Below are positions 23,273-31,185 of a DNA stretch of 64,000 bases, in pieces. How positions within the stretch are numbered: the first letter of the stretch is position 1; each line of letters opens with the position of its first letter. The notes beneath the pieces are model-generated. The model was not told the origin of the DNA, searched no databases, and worked only from the letters and a program-made list of their open reading frames with translations. This stretch comes from CAZMGB01 sp964565775 (GTDB lineage: Bacteria > Chloroflexota > Dehalococcoidia > DSTF01 > JALHUB01). The DNA lies in the NCBI GenBank assembly GCA_964565775.1, contig CAZMGB010000001.1, positions 1 to 64,000 of the forward strand. Direction: 5' to 3'. A program made the position numbers and the translations under genes.

Positions 23273-24673
23273 CTACTCGACGCGCTTGTTGTACGCCTCC
23301 ATGGCCTTGTTCGACTCCGAAGCAGCGTCGGAAAGGGCGGCTGCCGGCTCCTTTCCCTGGAGGATCATCTGCTCGATGGCGCTCGTCACCGCCTCGCGCA
23401 CCTGCTGGTAGGCTCCGATGAGCGGCCCCGCCGTCGCCGTCGTCACCGGCGACGCGGCCAGTTGGTCGACGGCCGCCTCGAACTGCGGGTACTTGGCGAT
23501 GACCTCCTGGGCGGGCGGCAGGTCGTGGGACGAAACGCGGCTGGGAATGTAGCCGCTGCCGCTGAACCACTCCGCCTGGGTTTCGGCCGAGACCAGGAAC
23601 TTGATGTACTCCCAGGCTGCCTGCTGCTCCTCGGGCGGGCGGGCGGCCATGATGTAGAGACTTGCGCCGCCTACCGACACGCCGCCGGTGCCGCCGGCCA
23701 GGCCGGGCATCGGTCCCGCGCCCATGTCGATGTCCGTAAGCTGTCCGCTCGCGTGGGCGCTCCCAATGATGTCGACTACCGTCCGCAGCGACGCCGAACT
23801 GGTTATGGTCATCTCCGCCTGGCGGCCGGCGATGGCGAGCAGGTGCTCAGTCCCGCTCGGATTGCGGCCCACGTCCAGGGCCAGGCCGGAGTCGACCATG
23901 TCCTTCCACCAGGTGAATATGGCGCGCCCCTGCTCGTTGTCGAAGGCCACCTCCGTCGCGCGCGCGTCCCGGCCGTTGCCGTTGTTCACGAAGTCAACAC
24001 CGGCCTTGGCCATGAACTGCTCGAAGTACCAGGGGTTGATGTCCAGGGACATGCCGTGGGGCGCGACGCCCGCGTCCACGATCTTCTGGCAGTCCTGGCG
24101 GAGCTCTTCCAGGGTAGTAGGCGGCTTCTCCGGGTCCAGCCCCGCCTTCTCGAAGGCCTTCTTGTTGTAGCCGAGGATCGGGTTGGAGACGTTGAAGGGC
24201 ATCGGCAGCAGCCGGCCCTGCACCCGGTAGAAGTCGAGCACCTGGGGCAGGAAGTCGGACAGGTCGTAGCCCTCTGCGTCGATGAAGTCCTGCACGGGCA
24301 CAACGGCACCGCTGTCGGCCATCATCTGCGTCGTGGTGTCCTCAAGCTGGGCGAGGGAAGGGAGGCCGCTTGATCCCAGGGAGGCCAGCACCTTGTTGAG
24401 GACATCATCGTAGGTGCCCTGGTAGACCAGCGAAACCGTGATCCTGTCCTGGGATGCGTTGAACTTGTCCGTCAGGCGCTTCAGCGTGTCCTCGTTGGCC
24501 GCATTCATCGCATGCCAGAAGGTGATGGTGACGGGTTTGCCGGACGGAGTGGCAGCGGCAGCCCCGCCCGGCGTCGTGGCGGGGGTGCCCTTCTCGCCTC
24601 CGCCGCCGCACGCAGCGACTATGATCGCGAGCAGGGCGAGGCCAATGGCGACGAAGATGACTCGTACCTTCAT
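23273..24673 (-). CDS. Extracellular solute-binding protein, family 1 (copy B)
   Basis: 466 residues, lipoprotein signal with lipobox IVAAC. Strong similarity to copy C over the whole length: TFWHAMNAANEDTLKRL, FNASQDRITVSL, GAVVPVQDFIDAEGYDLSDF, LPQVLDFYRVQGRLLPMPFN, and C-terminal YNKRVE. The ribosome-binding site AAGGAGG lies 8 nt before ATG. The fold is UgpB-like. The similarity among copies suggests recent tandem duplication with divergence in the ligand-binding middle. Confidence 0.93.
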   Translation of the reverse strand: MKVRVIFVAIGLALLAIIVAACGGGGEKGTPATTPGGAAAATPSGKPVTITFWHAMNAANEDTLKRLTDKFNASQDRITVSLVYQGTYDDVLNKVLASLGSSGLPSLAQLEDTTTQMMADSGAVVPVQDFIDAEGYDLSDFLPQVLDFYRVQGRLLPMPFNVSNPILGYNKKAFEKAGLDPEKPPTTLEELRQDCQKIVDAGVAPHGMSLDINPWYFEQFMAKAGVDFVNNGNGRDARATEVAFDNEQGRAIFTWWKDMVDSGLALDVGRNPSGTEHLLAIAGRQAEMTITSSASLRTVVDIIGSAHASGQLTDIDMGAGPMPGLAGGTGGVSVGGASLYIMAARPPEEQQAAWEYIKFLVSAETQAEWFSGSGYIPSRVSSHDLPPAQEVIAKYPQFEAAVDQLAASPVTTATAGPLIGAYQQVREAVTSAIEQMILQGKEPAAALSDAASESNKAMEAYNKRVE

Positions 24674-24739
24674 GGGGTAACCTCCTTGAATGCAGAGGCG
24701 CTCACCTATGCCGTATCCGGCTCATGCGGACAATCCTGG

Positions 24740-24759
24740 GCCGACGGTCGATCGTCGGC
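24740..24759 (-). terminator. Hairpin between solute-binding genes B and C
   Basis: GCCGACG (24740-24746) pairs with CGTCGGC (24753-24759). It matches the hairpin at 23225-23244. Confidence 0.5.
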
Positions 24760-24807
24760 GCCTTACTCACGACGGCTCGCCTTCGTCCTACGCAGCGCTC
24801 CTCGCAG

Positions 24808-26202
24808 CTACTCGACGCGCTTGTTGTACGTCTGGATCGCCTTGGTCGCCTCGGCAGCCGCATCGGCCAGTGCGGCCGCGGGGTCCTTGCCCTGCAGAAT
24901 CATCGCCTCGATAGCGCTCGTCACGATCTCCTGCACCTGCGAGTAGGCACCCATGAGCGGCCCCGCCGTCGCCGTCGTCACCGGCGACCCGGCGAGCTGG
25001 TCCACGGCGACCTGAAACTGCGGATACTGCTTGATGATCTCCACGGCGGGCGCGAGGTCGTGTGACGATTCGCGAATGGGAATGTAGCCGCTGCCCGCGA
25101 ACCACTCCGCCTGCGTCTCGGGCGAGACCAGGAACTTGACGAACTCCCATGCCGCCTGCTGCTCCTCCGGCGGCCGGTCGGTCATGATGTAGAGGGAGCC
25201 GCCGCTCACCAGGACGCCGCCGGTGCTGCCGGGCAGGCCCGGCATCGGGCCCGTGCCCAGCTCTATGTCGAGAAGCTGGCCGTTGGCGTGGCCGGCCTCG
25301 AGGGTATCGATCGAAGAGCGCAGCGCGGCCGATGTCCCGATGGCCATCTCCGCCTGGCGGCCGGCAATGGCGAACAGTTGCTCGCTGTCGCTGGGGTTGC
25401 GCCCCGAGTTGAGGGCCAGGCCGGAGTCGACCATGTCCTTCCACCAGGTGAATAGCGCCAACCCCTGCTCGTTGTCGAACATGGCCTCCGTCGCCCGCGC
25501 CTCCCGGCCGTTGCCGTTGTTCAGGTAATCGACGTTCGCCTTGGCAAGGATGTGCTCCAGATACCACGGCTTGATGTCCAGGGCCATGCCGTGGGGCGCT
25601 ATACCGGCATCCACGATCTTCTGCGAGTCCTCCTTGACCTCGTCCAGCGTGGCAGGAGGCTTCTCCGGGTCCAGCCCCGCCTTCTCGAAGGCCTTCTTGT
25701 TGTAGTAGAGGATGGGGTTGGAGACGTTGAAGGGCATGGGCACCAGCCGGCCCTCCACCCGGTAGAAGTTGAGCACCTGGGGCAGGAAGTCGGACAGGTC
25801 GTAGCCCTCGGCGTCGATGAAGTCCTGCACCGGCACGACGGCGCCGCTATCGGCCATTAGCTGCGTTGACGTGTCCTCGAGCTGGGCGAGGGCCGGCAAG
25901 TTGCTCGACCCGAGGGAGGCCAGCACCTTGTTCAAGTTGTCGTCGTACGTGCCCTGGAACAGCAGCGATACGGTGATCCTATCCTGGGATGCGTTGAACT
26001 CGTCTGTCAGTCGCTTGAGCGTGTCCTCGTTGGCCGCAGTCATGGCGTGCCAGAAGTTGATCGTCACGTGTCCCGTCGAAGGAGTGGCCGCTTCCCCCTG
26101 CGCCGTCGCTGAGGGGGATACCTCTTCATTGCCGCCGCAGGCGGACGTTGCGAGAACTAGCAGGGCGAGGCCCATAGCGACGAAGATGGCGCGTGCCTTC
26201 AT
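24808..26202 (-). CDS. Extracellular solute-binding protein, family 1 (copy C)
   Basis: 464 residues, lipobox ATSAC. First gene of the triplet in the transcription direction. It reads NFWHAMTAANEDTLKRLTDE, FNASQDRITVSLLFQG, DLSDFLPQVLNFYRVEG and a C-terminal YNKRVE. It shares the two UgpB-like hallmarks of copies A and B. A good AGGAGG site precedes the ATG. The cluster may supply alternative binding proteins to one distant permease. A TATGAT-like -10 on the minus strand near 26307-26312 is possible. Confidence 0.93.
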   Translation of the reverse strand: MKARAIFVAMGLALLVLATSACGGNEEVSPSATAQGEAATPSTGHVTINFWHAMTAANEDTLKRLTDEFNASQDRITVSLLFQGTYDDNLNKVLASLGSSNLPALAQLEDTSTQLMADSGAVVPVQDFIDAEGYDLSDFLPQVLNFYRVEGRLVPMPFNVSNPILYYNKKAFEKAGLDPEKPPATLDEVKEDSQKIVDAGIAPHGMALDIKPWYLEHILAKANVDYLNNGNGREARATEAMFDNEQGLALFTWWKDMVDSGLALNSGRNPSDSEQLFAIAGRQAEMAIGTSAALRSSIDTLEAGHANGQLLDIELGTGPMPGLPGSTGGVLVSGGSLYIMTDRPPEEQQAAWEFVKFLVSPETQAEWFAGSGYIPIRESSHDLAPAVEIIKQYPQFQVAVDQLAGSPVTTATAGPLMGAYSQVQEIVTSAIEAMILQGKDPAAALADAAAEATKAIQTYNKRVE

Positions 26203-26596
26203 GGCGAAACCTCCTCAGCTCGCAGATGGTCCCAGGCAGTAAGGAACGGGTCGGCAGGGGCTTTTGAGCTCACGTCTGTCGTCAGCTCCTTCTCCAGCCG
26301 TGCAGTATCATAGCACGCGTGCGCCGAGCGGGCACCGTGTAGGGGCAACTTTCGGCGTGCCTGCACAGAAGACAGGGTGGTCCGCTCTCGAGTGCGCGTT
26401 CTGTCGACAGCTCGTTCCTTCAGTGGTGCATCCGCTGGTGCTCCCGCGGCGACTATGAGTTATGATCTGGCGAACAGCGGTAGGCCCGTCGAGGGGACGT
26501 GGGAACGGTCGCGCATGGAGCGCGGTCCCTGAGCTCGAAGGAGTGCGTGCCCTGTGCGGGATAGCTCCTGGCGAGTCAAGCCGAAGGAGGTCTGAA
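26203..26596. other. 394-nt intergenic region
   Basis: Divergent gap between the solute-binding genes and the VOC gene. Apart from the weak minus-strand -10 and the AAGGAGG site at its right end, I see nothing I can support. A plus-strand frame runs through it but has no conserved character before the TTG at 26597. Confidence 0.5.
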
Positions 26597-26962
26597 TTGG
26601 CTCACAATATCATGCATTTCGAGATCCCTGTCGACGACATCGAACGGGCGAGAAAGTTTTATCAGGATTTGTTCGAGTGGCGGATAGAGCCGGCCGGGCC
26701 CGGCGAGCAAGAATACCACATCATAACGACGGAAGAGGGCGCCCTCGGCGGCGGCATGATGAAGAGAGTCGTGCCCGAGCAGCGACCGGTCCTCTACGTG
26801 GAAGTGGAGTCGGTAGACGGCCACATCGATAAGATTACGAAGGCCGGAGGCCAGGTCGTCGTGCCGAAGACGGCGGTGCCGACCATGGGCTGGTTCGCGC
26901 AGGCGCTGGACACGGAGGGCAACGTCTTCGCCGTCTGGCAGACCGACCCGCAGGCGGGCTAG
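26597..26962 (+). CDS. VOC-superfamily (glyoxalase-like) protein
   Basis: 121 residues: MHFEIPVDDIERARKFYQDL, then ITTEEGALGGGMM, VLYVEVESVDGHIDKITKAG and GWFAQALDTEGNVFAVWQTD, the beta-alpha-beta pattern of the VOC fold with His and Glu metal-site positions. The TTG start has AAGGAGG 6 nt upstream; the longer ATG form has no homology. It converges on the DUF35 gene, with which it overlaps by 4 nt. The substrate is unknown. Confidence 0.85.
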   Translation: MAHNIMHFEIPVDDIERARKFYQDLFEWRIEPAGPGEQEYHIITTEEGALGGGMMKRVVPEQRPVLYVEVESVDGHIDKITKAGGQVVVPKTAVPTMGWFAQALDTEGNVFAVWQTDPQAG

Positions 26963-27378
26963 GACGTCTCGGCCGGCCGGAACTTGACGAGGGTGACTTC
27001 GTCAGTCACGTCCTCGAAGGCTGCCTCCACCGCCATGCCGATTCGCACCTCCTCGGGGGCGCAGCCGACGATGTTCGTCGTCATGCGCGGCCCCTCGTCC
27101 AGCTCGACGACCGCTATCACGTAAGGCGTCCAGTCGGCGAAGACGGAGGCGGTCGGTCGACGCGCCACGGTGAACGAGTAGACGGTGCCGCGGCCGCTGA
27201 CGGCGGTCCAGCGCAGTTCGTCCGAAAGGCAGTAGGGGCAGAGGGCCCTGGGGTAGTAGATGTAGCGCCTGCAGGCCTGGCAGTGCTGAAGAACCAGCTC
27301 GTGGCGCCGGGCTGCCCGCCAGAACTCCTCCGTTACGGGCGACGGAACCGGAAGGGGCTTGTTGTAGTCGCTGCTCAC
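26959..27378 (-). CDS. DUF35 zinc-ribbon/OB-fold protein
   Basis: 139 residues. An N-terminal helix is followed by a zinc ribbon (CQACRRYIYYPRALCPYC) and an OB fold (VYSFTVARRPT and ELDEGPRMTTNIVGC). These proteins pair with thiolase-like enzymes and hold acyl-CoA; they include the ChsH2 and Ltp2 partner types of steroid degradation. The GTG start lies 7 nt after the thiolase-like stop, so they are one operon. Confidence 0.9.
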   Translation of the reverse strand: MSSDYNKPLPVPSPVTEEFWRAARRHELVLQHCQACRRYIYYPRALCPYCLSDELRWTAVSGRGTVYSFTVARRPTASVFADWTPYVIAVVELDEGPRMTTNIVGCAPEEVRIGMAVEAAFEDVTDEVTLVKFRPAETS

Positions 27379-27385
27379 AGCTCCG

Positions 27386-28558
27386 TCACGTCCCCAGCAC
27401 CAGCGAGGCCTGCTCGCTCATGATGCCGCCGTTGCCGTTGACGAAGGCGACTTCGCAGCTCGGCAGTTGCCGCTTCCCCGCCCGGCCCTGGAGCTGACGC
27501 ACGGCCTCGGTGATGTGCGACATGCCTCCCGCCAGGCCCGCCTGCCCGAAGGAGAGCTGTCCGCCGTGAGTGTTCAACGGCAGGTTGCCCTTGTAGGTAA
27601 GGTCGTTCTCCTCGACGAATGGGCCGCCGCGGCCCTTCTTGCAGAAGCCGGCGTCCTCCAGGGTCATGATGACGGTGATGGTGTAGCAATCGTAGATGGA
27701 GACGAGGTCCACATCCGCCGGCGATACGCCTGCCATCTCGAAAGCAGCCGCCGCCGATACCCTGATAGCCGACTCGGTCATGCTGGGGGCATAGGTGATG
27801 ACGCGATGCGTGCAGTACTCGCCCGACCCCAGGAGGTAGGCGGGCCGGTGCCGGCAGCGCCTCGCCTGCTCCGCCGACGTGACGACGATAGCGGCAGCAC
27901 CCGCGCACGGCATCACGATCTCCAGCATGTGCAGGGGCTCGACGATCATGGGAGAGCTGAGGACATCCTTGATGGTGATGGGCTCGCCGTAGAATATGGC
28001 GGCGGGGTTGGCGCAGGCGTTGGTCCGCTGATCGACGGCGACTTTCGCGAGCTGCTCGGGCGTCGTGCCGAACTCGTACATGTGGCGCCGGGCGATGAGG
28101 GCGTAGCCGAAGTTGGCGCCGATCGCCCCATATGGGGCCTCGAACTCAGCGCCGGGGCCCCGGTCGATGACGCGCGGCCGTCCCGGTGCGGCGCCCGGAG
28201 GCCGAGCCTCGCGTGGGTTGCCGGTGAGGCAGAGGACCGTCTCGCACATGCCGGCGTCGATGGCGGCGGCGGCGCGCCAGACCATACCCGCGGCGGTAGC
28301 GCCGCCCAGGTCGACGACGTCGGCGAACCTGGCGCGCAGCTGGAGGTACTCGCCCACGGTGGCGGGCACGATCATCGGCACCTCGGCGGGCATCGGCACC
28401 GACAGCAGGCCATCGACGTGTTCCTTCGACAGGCCTGCGTCCTCGATTGCGAGCCGGGCGGCCTCAGCCAGCATGCCGAGCGTCGTCTTGCCCTCGGTTT
28501 GGCGGACCGGCTTTAGCTCGCCGATGCCCACGATGGCCGCCCTACGCTTGAGGCTCAT
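27386..28558 (-). CDS. Thiolase-like protein lacking the catalytic cysteine
   Basis: 390 residues from the ATG at 28558 (MSLKRRAAIVGIGE). Thiolase fold: DAGLSKEHVDGLL, then the region that normally carries the Cys, which here reads VVDLGGATAAGMV; no Cys is at that position. The C-terminal NTHGGQLSFGQAGLAGGMSH block is kept. With an adjacent DUF35 gene this resembles the SCP2/Ltp-type aldolases, which cleave side chains without a catalytic Cys. Therefore thiolysis is unlikely, and a retro-aldol or acyl-transfer role is more probable. An upstream ATG at 28663 is less likely. Confidence 0.85.
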   Translation of the reverse strand: MSLKRRAAIVGIGELKPVRQTEGKTTLGMLAEAARLAIEDAGLSKEHVDGLLSVPMPAEVPMIVPATVGEYLQLRARFADVVDLGGATAAGMVWRAAAAIDAGMCETVLCLTGNPREARPPGAAPGRPRVIDRGPGAEFEAPYGAIGANFGYALIARRHMYEFGTTPEQLAKVAVDQRTNACANPAAIFYGEPITIKDVLSSPMIVEPLHMLEIVMPCAGAAAIVVTSAEQARRCRHRPAYLLGSGEYCTHRVITYAPSMTESAIRVSAAAAFEMAGVSPADVDLVSIYDCYTITVIMTLEDAGFCKKGRGGPFVEENDLTYKGNLPLNTHGGQLSFGQAGLAGGMSHITEAVRQLQGRAGKRQLPSCEVAFVNGNGGIMSEQASLVLGT

Positions 28559-28650
28559 CGTATCGCCCACCCAATAATGGTCCATGTCCGTTTGCAGGCG
28601 ACACCACAGACGGTCAAAGTAGACGCGACGCTGCCTAGCGACGCGTGCAC

Positions 28651-28739
28651 CCCTCACCCCCAACCCCTCTCCCGCCAGCGGGAGAGGGGAGACCGGCAGG
28701 CTTCGTCCTGAGGCTCAGCCCGACGGGTCGGGGTGAGGG
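28651..28739. repeat. Nested palindromic repeat element
   Basis: Outer arms CCCTCACCCC (28651-28660) and GGGGTGAGGG (28730-28739) enclose an inner 12-bp perfect palindrome, CCCCTCTCCCGC (28664-28675) and GCGGGAGAGGGG (28678-28689), with a 2-nt loop. It lies in the 252-nt gap between the thiolase-like and radical SAM genes, which run in the same direction. It looks like a REP/MITE-like element or strong terminator. Confidence 0.7.
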
Positions 28740-28810
28740 TGGCGGATCCTGGCTGGCGTCGTCCCAACTGTGCACCGCCGCTGCATCTTCGAACAATGTC
28801 TTGGCTATCC

Positions 28811-29737
28811 CTATGTCTGGACCGTCGAGGGCGCCGGGTCGCCGTACATCTGGTCGGGAGCCAGCCACTCGGGGGCGCTGCAGCGAAGCGACGCCCGCAC
28901 CTCGTAGCACATGTGGCAGGCGTCGACGTAGCTCTCGTTGTGGGGCACGTCGAACGCCCTGGCCAGCGCCGCCGGCCCGCCCTCGATGAGCGGGCCGCAA
29001 ATGGGGTGGGCGGCCGGCACGTACGAGCGCAGGATAGCAGCCAAAGGCTCGGACCAGAGGTTGCCCATGGTCAGGCCCTGACAGAGGTGGACGTATCCCA
29101 GGGGGTCTATGTGCACCCGCGTCGGTTCGACCAGCTCCTCATGGGGGCAGGAAGTGAACTCCTGCCAGGGCCGTCGCGGCATCCCCTCGGCCAGCTTCAC
29201 GGCGGCGCGGCCGCGGAACATCACGGAGCCACCGGTGATCGGCTCCCCCTTCGGCCCGAGAGAGCCCGGCGTGCTGTCTGCAGCAGGCCGGATGCTGATA
29301 GAGCCCGTGGAGATGCCCAACTCTTCGGCCGCCTGCGCCGCGACGCGAGGCGGGCTCCCGTCGCCGGAGGAGCCGTGATAGGCGTCGTCGCTGACGGTGA
29401 GCGAGCACAGGCCGGCTTCCGCCAGCGGGCGCAGTGACAGCCGCGCATCCTCATCGGAGGTCGCCCAGTAGGCGTTGCTGAGGGCGCCGACGGCCCAGCC
29501 CAATGCCGTCACCTCACGGACCCCTTCGAGCATCGTCGCGTAATAGAGAAAGGGCTCCCCGCCTTCGAAGTAGACGTTGTCGACGCTGCCGAGCTCCCGG
29601 CCCTGGGCGAAGATGTCGCGCATCTGGGCCACGGTCATCGTGCCCGCCTGGTCGGGGCCGCCCCAGACGAAGCAGTGGTCGCACTCGAAGTTGCACTGGT
29701 AGGTGAGAAGGAGGTGGAGTCCCCGCAGGGCGATCAT
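28811..29737 (-). CDS. Radical SAM protein
   Basis: 308 residues. It carries the CxxxCxxC cluster motif in TYQCNFECDHCFVWGG near the N-terminus and the GGE motif in YFEGGEPFLY. C-terminal cysteines (HLCQG, PICGPL, DACHMCYE, LRCSAPEW) suggest an auxiliary SPASM-like cluster. The ATG at 29737 is chosen for the short lead to the Cys motif; 29776 is also possible. No maturation target peptide is visible next to it. The role is unknown. Confidence 0.85.
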   Translation of the reverse strand: MIALRGLHLLLTYQCNFECDHCFVWGGPDQAGTMTVAQMRDIFAQGRELGSVDNVYFEGGEPFLYYATMLEGVREVTALGWAVGALSNAYWATSDEDARLSLRPLAEAGLCSLTVSDDAYHGSSGDGSPPRVAAQAAEELGISTGSISIRPAADSTPGSLGPKGEPITGGSVMFRGRAAVKLAEGMPRRPWQEFTSCPHEELVEPTRVHIDPLGYVHLCQGLTMGNLWSEPLAAILRSYVPAAHPICGPLIEGGPAALARAFDVPHNESYVDACHMCYEVRASLRCSAPEWLAPDQMYGDPAPSTVQT

Positions 29738-29903
29738 GACGCGGCCTCCTCTCGTCGAACGAGACGCCAATGGCATCTTACCAGAAACGGCCGCCGTCAG
29801 GGGCGTGCGGCTTGACGTGCCACGGCGTTCGCGCGGTCCGGCCCTTGCGACCCCCGCACAACGGCGTTAGCATGGTCGGAAGAATGCGAGGAGGAAGAGC
29901 GCC

Positions 29904-30608
29904 ATGAGCGACAAGCCATCGACGCAAGAGAGCCAGCAAGCCGGGTCGGGCATGCTGCCGGTCCGGCTCTCGACTGCGCAGGTGAGGCGCATCTACGACC
30001 GTCTGGCGCCCTTCTACGATCGCTCGACCACGCCTTTCGAGTCCAGGGCGCGGGCAAGAGTCCTGGAGATTATTGCGGCTCATGGGGGCGGGCGCGTCCT
30101 GGAGGTGGCCGTCGGGCCGGGAACCGCGTTCGCTCAGATACTGGGCCTCAATGCTGGCGGCCTCACCGTCGGGCTGGACATCTCCCCGAAGATGCTCACC
30201 CGGGCAGCCGCCAGGGCCCGCAAGAGCGGCAGCACGTCTCACGTCCTGATACGGGCCGACGCGCGCCATCTCCCTCTTCCCAGCGACAGCTTCGACGTGG
30301 TGACGAACAGCTACATGCTGGACTTGCTGCCCGTCGAGGATATCCGGCAGGCGCTCGCCGAGTACGTGCGCGTGCTCAAGCCCGGCGGCAGGCTCGTCCT
30401 CGTCAACATGACCCGGACCCGCACCTGGCTGAGCCGCACCTGGGAATGGCTCTACAGACGCAATCCGTCGCTCCTGGCGGGGTGCCGCGGCGTCTTCGGC
30501 GCCCCCTTCCTCGAGGAGTTGGGCCTCGAGGGCGTGCGGCGGGAGGTGGTCTCACAGCTCTCCTTCCCCAGCGAGATCCTTGAGGCGACAAAGCCGGAAG
30601 CGGGTTGA
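29904..30608 (+). CDS. Class I SAM-dependent methyltransferase (UbiE-like)
   Basis: 234 residues: RIYDRLAPFYDRST, motif I VLEVAVGPGTAFAQIL, the acidic end of strand 2 (GLDISPKML), PLPSDSFDVVTNSYMLDLL and LKPGGRLVLVNMT. These are the UbiE/COQ5-type features. ATG after GAGGAAGAGCG. Quinone, lipid or polyketide methylation are possible; nothing nearby decides it. Confidence 0.88.
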   Translation: MSDKPSTQESQQAGSGMLPVRLSTAQVRRIYDRLAPFYDRSTTPFESRARARVLEIIAAHGGGRVLEVAVGPGTAFAQILGLNAGGLTVGLDISPKMLTRAAARARKSGSTSHVLIRADARHLPLPSDSFDVVTNSYMLDLLPVEDIRQALAEYVRVLKPGGRLVLVNMTRTRTWLSRTWEWLYRRNPSLLAGCRGVFGAPFLEELGLEGVRREVVSQLSFPSEILEATKPEAG

Positions 30609-30776
30609 CGGCGCTAAAGCTTCCCTGCACAGCCCATCGCGGAAGGCGGGAGCGCCCGGCCGCAGGGACTGGCCCCGGAGGACTGCCTCGGCGGGCCGAG
30701 CTCCGGGCTCTCCGGCAGGATACCCGGCCGCCTTGACGGACATGCGCTCCACGAGAACCGCCGCTGGGACGCTAAC

Positions 30777-30802
30777 GGACGGGGGCCGTCCTCTGCTATA
30801 AT
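30777..30802 (+). promoter_or_regulatory. TATAAT promoter with palindrome in spacer
   Basis: A perfect TATAAT at 30797-30802 has a 15-bp palindrome (GGACGG-GGG-CCGTCC, 30777-30791) just upstream, where an operator would overlap the -35 region. The -35 is weak. The predicted leader to the small zinc-ribbon gene is about 110 nt. The rest of the 313-nt gap after the methyltransferase shows no gene. Confidence 0.5.
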
Positions 30803-30921
30803 CTGCGCGACCTTTGTACTCTTCGATGGCTCCGCGCCGAGCAGATTCGCTGCTACGCCGTCCGCCTCGTACCGGCAGGAACCCGTTGGCGAGATGGTGT
30901 AGAATTAGGCGAGGGAGTGTG

Positions 30922-31122
30922 ATGACAGCTTCATTTCAGGAACCTGCGAGGGCTCGGCTGCGTGAGGGCACAGAGGAGCCGCGTCGGCACGTAGAGATCG
31001 GCGACCAGGAGTGTCCTCGCTGCGGCAAGACCTTCACCCTCAGCTACTGGGCCGGCGATACGATGATCCAGGCGCGCTGCCTGAGCTGCGACCTCAAGTG
31101 GCCCAGGCCGGATGTGGTCTAG
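30922..31122 (+). CDS. Small zinc-ribbon protein
   Basis: 66 residues, MTASFQEPAR start with a GAGGGAG site. It has two Cys pairs: CPRCGKTFTLSYW and CLSCDLKWPRPD, a four-Cys zinc ribbon. The frame continues upstream but without a ribosome-binding site. Function unknown; such ribbons often bind RNA or proteins. It precedes the acyl-CoA synthetase by 63 nt. Confidence 0.75.
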   Translation: MTASFQEPARARLREGTEEPRRHVEIGDQECPRCGKTFTLSYWAGDTMIQARCLSCDLKWPRPDVV

Positions 31123-31185
31123 GGTCTTGGGCCTGTAGCTGCGCCGGTCTTCCTTTCCCAACACCTTCAACCAAGGAGGCGGCTC

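Noticed and set aside
22538..24373. A 611-codon plus-strand frame across two solute-binding genes
   Set aside because: It is antisense to two clear paralogous genes and its product is His/Arg/Asp-rich without domains; high GC leaves such frames open by chance.
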